From Cellulomonas sp. NTE-D12 (lineage in GTDB: Bacteria > Actinomycetota > Actinomycetes > Actinomycetales > Cellulomonadaceae), in NCBI RefSeq assembly GCF_027923705.1, contig NZ_AP026442.1:1-64000 (forward strand): a stretch of DNA of 64,000 bases. The letters are read 5' to 3'. Shown here piece by piece: positions 59,651-64,000 of this stretch. Within the stretch, counting starts at the first letter, position 1. Every line of letters starts with the position of its first letter. A model generated the notes under the pieces. It worked only from the letters and a program-made list of their open reading frames with translations, was not told where the DNA came from and ran no database searches. The position numbers and the translations under genes were made by a program.

Positions 59651-60613
59651 TCACGTGTACAGGGACCCGGTGTTGACGATCGGCGTGGCCCGGCTGTCGC
59701 CGCACAGCACGACGAGCAGGTTGGACACCATCGCCGCCTTGCGCTCCTCGTCCAGGGTGACCACCGCGTGGTCCTCGAGGCGCTTGAGCGCGTCCTCGAC
59801 CATGGAGACGGCACCCTCGACGATGCGGCTGCGGGCCGCGATGATCGCGCCGGCCTGCTGGCGCTGCAGCATCGCCTGGGCGATCTCGGGGGCGTACGCG
59901 AGGCTGGAGATGCGCGCCTCGACCACCTCGAGACCGGCGATCGCCACGCGGGCGGCGACCTCCGCGGCGATCTCGCCGGACACCACGTCGGTCGCGCCGC
60001 GCAGGGTCTCCTCGCCGGTGTCCGGGCGGTCGTAGGGGTGAGACATCGCGACGTGGCGCAGGGCCGACTCGGACTGCACGCGGACGAAGTCGACGTAGTC
60101 CTCGACGGCGAACGTCGCCTTGGCGGTGTCCGCCACCTGCCAGACGACGATCGCGGCGATGTTCACCGGGTTGCCGTCGGCGTCGTTGACCTTGAGCTCG
60201 TTGGTCTCGAAGTTGCGCACCCGCACCGACACCCGGCGGCGGTTGCTGAGCGGGACGGTGGTGAACAGGCCGGTGCGGCGGACGGTGCCGATGTAGCGGC
60301 CGAACAGCTGCACCACCCGGGTGGAGCCGGGGCTGATCACGCCGACCCCGGTGAAGGTGAGGACGGCGACGGCGATCAGCAGCACACCGAGGCCGGCGTG
60401 CGAGTCGTCGCCGGTGGAGTCGGCCTGCGCGAACTGGTTGAACGCCGTGATGACCAGGGCGACGTCGATCAGCAGCAGCAGCACCGTGGCGGCGCTGCCG
60501 AGGGACCAGGCGGTCCGCTCGGACACGTCGACCCGCGTCCCTCCGCTGCCCACGGGGCGACCGGCGGGTTGACCCCCCACCGAAGCCTGGGGGGGTGGGG
60601 CGATGTCCGACAT
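59651..60613 (-). CDS. SPFH/Band 7 membrane protein
   Basis: A 320-residue stomatin/prohibitin-like protein. Two hydrophobic segments lie near the N terminus (ATVLLLLIDVALVITAF and LGVLLIAVAVLTFTGVG), followed by the Band 7 domain (VVQLFGRYIGTVRRTGLFTT, NPVNIAAIVVWQV) and a helical coil (AQAMLQRQQAGAIIAARSRI). These proteins oligomerise and organise membrane microdomains and protease complexes. ATG 60613 has GGAG upstream. The palindrome TGATATCA at about 60670 may be part of its promoter. Confidence 0.9.
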   Translation of the reverse strand: MSDIAPPPQASVGGQPAGRPVGSGGTRVDVSERTAWSLGSAATVLLLLIDVALVITAFNQFAQADSTGDDSHAGLGVLLIAVAVLTFTGVGVISPGSTRVVQLFGRYIGTVRRTGLFTTVPLSNRRRVSVRVRNFETNELKVNDADGNPVNIAAIVVWQVADTAKATFAVEDYVDFVRVQSESALRHVAMSHPYDRPDTGEETLRGATDVVSGEIAAEVAARVAIAGLEVVEARISSLAYAPEIAQAMLQRQQAGAIIAARSRIVEGAVSMVEDALKRLEDHAVVTLDEERKAAMVSNLLVVLCGDSRATPIVNTGSLYT

Positions 60614-60712
60614 CTGGCTCGTACTCCTTCGCTGACCGGCGGCCCCGGTGCGGGGCTGCGATAGCAAAGTGATATCAGGTTTCGAGTCGGACCGGGAGGG
60701 ATTGGAGGACGA

Positions 60713-60753
60713 CGATGCCCGGGGCCGACGCGGTGGTCGGCGCCCGGGCATCG
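60713..60753. terminator. Terminator after copA
   Basis: CGATGCCCGGG pairs with CCCGGGCATCG and an inner CCGAC/GTCGG stem completes a long hairpin, 33 bp past the leftward copA stop. Confidence 0.85.
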
Positions 60754-60786
60754 GGCTGAGCGGTCGCCTCAGGAGAAGCGCTGGCG

Positions 60787-63207
60787 TCAGGAGAAGCGGC
60801 GCAGGCGCAGCGAGTTGGTGACGACGAGCACGGAGGAGAACGCCATCGCCGCACCCGCGATCATCGGGTTGAGCAGGCCGGTCGCCGCCAGCGGGATCGC
60901 CGCCACGTTGTACGCGAAGGCCCAGAACAGGTTCTGCCGGATGATCCGCAACGTGGTGCGCGACAGCCGGATCGCCTGGGGCGCCGACTGCAGGTCACCA
61001 CGCACCAGCGTCAGGTCGGCTGCCTCGATGGCGACGTCCGTGCCGGTGCCCATCGCCAGGCCGAGGTCGGCCGACGCCAGCGCGGCGGCGTCGTTCACGC
61101 CGTCGCCGACCATCGCCACGGTGGCGCCGCCGGCACGGAGCCGCTCGACGGCGGCCACCTTGTCCTCGGGGAGCACCTGCGCCACCACGTCGGCCTCGTC
61201 GATGCCGACCTCGCGCGCCGCCACCCGAGCGGCCCGCGGGTTGTCGCCCGTGAGCAGCACCGGACGCATGCCGAGCGCTCGCAGCTCGGCGATCGCCTGT
61301 GCCGACGTCGGCTTCACCGGGTCGCGGAGCACCAGCACGCCACGCGCCGAGCCGTCCCAGGCGGCCATCACGGCGGTGGCGCCGTCCGCCTCGGCGGCGT
61401 CGAACCGCTCGTCGAGCGGGGTGGTGTCGACGCCCTGCTCGTGCAGCCAGGCGGGACGCCCGACGAGCACGCGACGGGCGAGTCCGACACCGGCGTGCGC
61501 GGCGCGCACCACGCCGGCGACGCCGCGGCCGGGGGTCTCGACGAAGTCGTGCACGTCCAGCTCGGGTGCCGCGGAGGTCATGTCGGCGGTCCCGACTGCG
61601 GTTGCCACGTCGACCGCGCCGGCGGCGGAGGTCGTCGTGCGTTCGTCTGCCGCTGCCGTGATCGCCGCTGCGATCGGGTGCTGGGAGCCGCGCTCCACGG
61701 CGCCGGCCACCGCGAGGACGTCGTCCGCGTCGACCCCGTCCGCCGCCAGCACGTCGACCAGGCGCATCGCACCGGCGGTGATCGTGCCGGTCTTGTCGAG
61801 CACCACGGTGTCCACGGCGCGGGTGCGCTCGAGGATCTCCGGGCCCTTGATCAGGATGCCGAGCTGCGCGCCGCGGCCGGTTCCCACCAGCAGGGCGGTC
61901 GGTGTGGCCAGGCCCAGGGCGCAGGGGCAGGCGATGATCATCACGGCGACGGCGGCGGTGAACGCCGCCTGAGCCGAGGCGCCGGACAGCAGCCACACCA
62001 CGAGCGTCGCGACGGAGAGGGCCAGCACCACCGGGACGAACACCGCCGAGATCCGATCCGCCAGCCGCTGCACCGGTGCCTTGCCGGTCTGCGCCGAGGC
62101 GACCAGCCGGCCGATCTGTGCCAGTCGGGTCTGCTCGCCGACGCGGGTGGCCCGCACGACGAGGTGGCCGGAGGTGTTGACGGTGGCACCGGTGACGGCG
62201 TCGCCCGGGCCGACGTCCACCGGCACCGGCTCGCCGGTGAGCAGCGAGGCGTCCACCGCGGCCGTGCCGCGCACCACGACGCCGTCGGTCGCGATCTTCT
62301 CGCCGGGGCGGACCACGAACTCGTCGTCCACCCGCAGCGCGCTGATCGGCACCCGTCGCTCCACGCCGCCCACCAGGACGGACACGTCCTTGGCGCCGAG
62401 GTCCAGCAACGCCCGCAGGGCGTCACCGGCCCGGCGCCGCGAGCGGTGCTCGGCGTACCGGCCGGCGAGCAGGAACGTGGTGACCACGGCGGCCACCTCG
62501 AAGTAGAGCTCGGGCGTGGTCATGCCGTGCGCGCGTGACGGGATCAACGTCGGCCGCATGTGCATGCCCAGCTCACCGGCGCCGCCCAGCAGCAGCGCCC
62601 ACAGCGACCACGTGGTGGCCGCGATGATGCCGAGCGACACCAGGGTGTCCATGGTCGACGAGCCGTGCCGGCCGGCGGCCAGCGCCGCCCGGTGGAACGG
62701 CAGCGCCGCCCACGTCGCCACCGGCAGGGCCAGGGCGGCCACCACCCACTGCCACCCGCGGAACTGCAGCACCGGCACCATCGAGATCAGCACCACGGGC
62801 ACCGTCAGCACGGCGGCGAGCCGCAACCGCCGCCGCAGGTCGGTGCCGCGGGCATCGGTGGGCGCGGAGGTGTCCTCGTCGCCCATGTCCATGCCCATGC
62901 CACCGGTGACCGCGGCGATCTCCTCGTCGGTCATCGGCGGGGTCGGCGTGATCGGGTGCGCGTCGTACCCGGCGGCCTGCACGGCCGCGACCAGGGCGTC
63001 GACGTCCGCCGGGGAGCCGCCCTCGGGCACCGCGACCCGCACGTGCGCCTGCTCCAGCGCAAGGTTCACCGTCGCCTGCACCCCGGGCACGCGGTTGAGC
63101 CGCTTCTCCACGCGGGCGACGCAGGAGGCGCAGGTCATCCCCTCGACGGCGAGGTCGAGCTCGACCACCCCGGTCGCGTCCGGGGTGCCGGCGACGGAGG
63201 TGCTCAC
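60787..63207 (-). CDS. copA: Cu+-exporting P1B-type ATPase
   Basis: An 806-residue copper pump. An N-terminal heavy-metal domain has C26-A-S-C29 in GMTCASC, and a His-free Met/Asp tail (MGMDMGDED) follows. The ion-binding helix contains CPC in IACPCALGLATPT. The catalytic parts are DKTGTIT, SQHP and GDGVNDAAAL, and the last helices carry YN (AYNVAAIPLA) and the M-x2-SS motif (MAFSSVLVV) seen in Cu+ ATPases. Its GTG overlaps the copZ stop. With csoR and copZ it forms a copper-export operon. Confidence 0.95.
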   Translation of the reverse strand: MSTSVAGTPDATGVVELDLAVEGMTCASCVARVEKRLNRVPGVQATVNLALEQAHVRVAVPEGGSPADVDALVAAVQAAGYDAHPITPTPPMTDEEIAAVTGGMGMDMGDEDTSAPTDARGTDLRRRLRLAAVLTVPVVLISMVPVLQFRGWQWVVAALALPVATWAALPFHRAALAAGRHGSSTMDTLVSLGIIAATTWSLWALLLGGAGELGMHMRPTLIPSRAHGMTTPELYFEVAAVVTTFLLAGRYAEHRSRRRAGDALRALLDLGAKDVSVLVGGVERRVPISALRVDDEFVVRPGEKIATDGVVVRGTAAVDASLLTGEPVPVDVGPGDAVTGATVNTSGHLVVRATRVGEQTRLAQIGRLVASAQTGKAPVQRLADRISAVFVPVVLALSVATLVVWLLSGASAQAAFTAAVAVMIIACPCALGLATPTALLVGTGRGAQLGILIKGPEILERTRAVDTVVLDKTGTITAGAMRLVDVLAADGVDADDVLAVAGAVERGSQHPIAAAITAAADERTTTSAAGAVDVATAVGTADMTSAAPELDVHDFVETPGRGVAGVVRAAHAGVGLARRVLVGRPAWLHEQGVDTTPLDERFDAAEADGATAVMAAWDGSARGVLVLRDPVKPTSAQAIAELRALGMRPVLLTGDNPRAARVAAREVGIDEADVVAQVLPEDKVAAVERLRAGGATVAMVGDGVNDAAALASADLGLAMGTGTDVAIEAADLTLVRGDLQSAPQAIRLSRTTLRIIRQNLFWAFAYNVAAIPLAATGLLNPMIAGAAMAFSSVLVVTNSLRLRRFS

Positions 63208-63437
63208 AGCAGCGAGCCCCGCGGGGTCACCGCGTAGCCGGCCTCGTCGATCGCGGCGGCGATCGCCTCGTCGGAGATCGGGGCGTCGGACGTGACCTTC
63301 ACCGGGGACGAGCCGCCGGCGACCAGGTCGATCGACACGTCGGTGACACCGGGGATGGCCGTCAGCTCGGACGTGACGTGCTGCACGCAGTGGCCGCAGG
63401 TCATGCCGTCGACGGAGAACTGGGTGGTGGTGCTCAT
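63204..63437 (-). CDS. copZ: Copper chaperone CopZ
   Basis: A 77-residue heavy-metal-associated domain with C14-G-H-C17 in VDGMTCGHCVQHV, and the usual beta-alpha-beta order (PGVTDVSIDLVAGG, IDEAGYAV). It should carry Cu+ to CopA. Stop and start of copA overlap. Confidence 0.93.
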   Translation of the reverse strand: MSTTTQFSVDGMTCGHCVQHVTSELTAIPGVTDVSIDLVAGGSSPVKVTSDAPISDEAIAAAIDEAGYAVTPRGSLL

Positions 63438-63465
63438 GGCTTCTCCTTGGTTGGTGGTGCGGGAC

Positions 63466-63747
63466 TCAGCTGCGGACGAGCCGGGCGATCGCGTCGGCCG
63501 CCTCGCGGACCTTCTCGTGACCGGCCTCGTGGGACTGCCGGGCGGCGTCGACGACGCAGTGGTCGAGGTGGTCCTCGAGCAGGCCCAGGCCGACGGCCTG
63601 CAGCGCCTTGGTCACCGCCGCGATCTGGGTGAGGACGTCGATGCAGTACGTGTCCTCGTCCACCATGCGCGCGATGCCGCGCACCTGCCCCTCCACGCGG
63701 CGCAGCCGCTTGAGGTAGGCGTCCTTGTCGTCGCTGTAACCGGGCAC
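63466..63747 (-). CDS. csoR: CsoR-family copper-sensing repressor
   Basis: A 93-residue all-helical repressor of the DUF156 family. Cu+ ligands C35, H60 and C64 are exactly at the CsoR spacing (YCIDVLTQ, EDHLDHC). The N-terminal helix LKRLRRVEGQVRGIARM is the family signature. Copper binding releases the operator, which lies 50 bp upstream, inducing csoR-copZ-copA. Confidence 0.95.
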   Translation of the reverse strand: MPGYSDDKDAYLKRLRRVEGQVRGIARMVDEDTYCIDVLTQIAAVTKALQAVGLGLLEDHLDHCVVDAARQSHEAGHEKVREAADAIARLVRS

Positions 63748-63796
63748 CGGGGGTCCTCCTCGCGCGGGCCCTCGTCGACCCGTCGTCCGTGACTAT

Positions 63797-63813
63797 ATAC
63801 CCCTACCGGGTAT
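63797..63813. promoter_or_regulatory. CsoR operator
   Basis: ATACCCCTACCGGGTAT is a pseudo-palindrome with the TACCC...GGGTA arms of CsoR sites, 50 bp upstream of csoR. Confidence 0.8.
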
Positions 63814-63921
63814 TGGTACCAGGGACGGACGGCCCGTGTCGGTGACGACCCCCCTAGGCGAGTGCGTCCGCGAAGGCTGAGGATGACGACGACCGGACCA
63901 CCCGACGGCGAGAGGGCTGCC

Positions 63922-64000
63922 ATGGACCACGTCGCACGAGCAGAGGTGCTGATCGGTGCGCCAGCGGAACGCGTCTGGGACGTCCTGACCAGCCCTGAAC
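63922..64000 (+). CDS. SRPBCC-domain protein, 5' part only
   Basis: The first 26 codons are present before the window ends. MDHVARAEVLIGAPAERVWD with a following VLTSPE is the usual opening of START/polyketide-cyclase or AHSA1-like proteins, which bind hydrophobic ligands. ATG 63922 has GAGAGGG before it; another in-frame ATG is 13 codons upstream. Confidence 0.75.
   Translation, partial: MDHVARAEVLIGAPAERVWDVLTSPE

Noticed and set aside
1..64000. tRNA, rRNA genes and insertion sequences
   Set aside because: I saw no tRNA T-loop pattern with a matching acceptor stem, no rRNA segments and no transposase motif on either strand.

Overview
The window is chromosomal DNA of a very GC-rich actinobacterium. 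Gene content (PadR-ino1, trxB-trxA next to a split MurJ/pseudokinase pair, pcnA, PonA-type PBP, rpsF-ssb-rpsR-rplI, dnaB) is the conserved neighbourhood of an actinobacterial replication origin. Overall flavour is Micrococcales, possibly Cellulomonadaceae; that placement is inference. dnaA, dnaN, parAB, tRNA and rRNA genes are not in the window.

Layout. 1-10.9 kb: a leftward block with a D-Ala-D-Ala ligase-like protein, aminotransferase, trxA-trxB, a pseudokinase with a sugar-binding-like tail, murJ, a DUF6049-type secreted protein and a NUDIX hydrolase; murJ and its neighbours are translationally coupled. 10.9-15.5 kb: the tRNA CCA-adding enzyme, then a leftward pair of MFS carrier and LOV-GAF-PP2C photoreceptor phosphatase. 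15.5-19.3 kb: a stress pair (phosphoribosyltransferase-hydrolase fusion and Hsp20) and padR-ino1 with a clear PadR operator. 19.6-23.9 kb: class A PBP, then rpsF-ssb-rpsR-rplI. 24.0-29.3 kb: a complete branched-chain amino acid ABC importer (livK-H-M-G-F). 29.3-33.7 kb: a regulatory region with DnaA-box-like motifs and a LexA-type box, then dnaB carrying two inteins, one in the Walker A motif with class 3 features and one class 1. 33.7-48.6 kb: mixed housekeeping and accessory genes (YciI, CtaG-like, PBP lipoprotein, Zn-ADH, MarR and DHA2 exporter, phosphofructokinase, GT-C-like membrane protein, Na+/H+ antiporter, PrmC-like methyltransferase). 48.6-54.8 kb: anti-sigma-type HATPase, a possible cysteine hydrolase, three oxidoreductases, GNAT, PlsC-type acyltransferase and CsbD. 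54.8-60.6 kb: a class I cyclic di-GMP riboswitch in front of a 48-codon ORF, a flippase-pseudokinase fusion, a CPBP protease behind an intergenic region with a 34-bp dyad, and an SPFH/ribbon-helix-helix pair. 60.7-63.8 kb: a CsoR-controlled copper module (csoR-copZ-copA). The right edge cuts an SRPBCC-domain gene.

Themes: cell-wall synthesis and its control (Ddl-like, MurJ plus pseudokinase, two PBPs, flippase-pseudokinase), replication (ssb, dnaB), and signal input by light (LOV), second messenger (c-di-GMP) and metal (CsoR). The most interesting items are the class 3 intein in the DnaB P-loop, the riboswitch with a tiny ORF of unknown role, the LOV phosphatase with a possible HATPase partner, and the 34-bp dyad at 59.2 kb.
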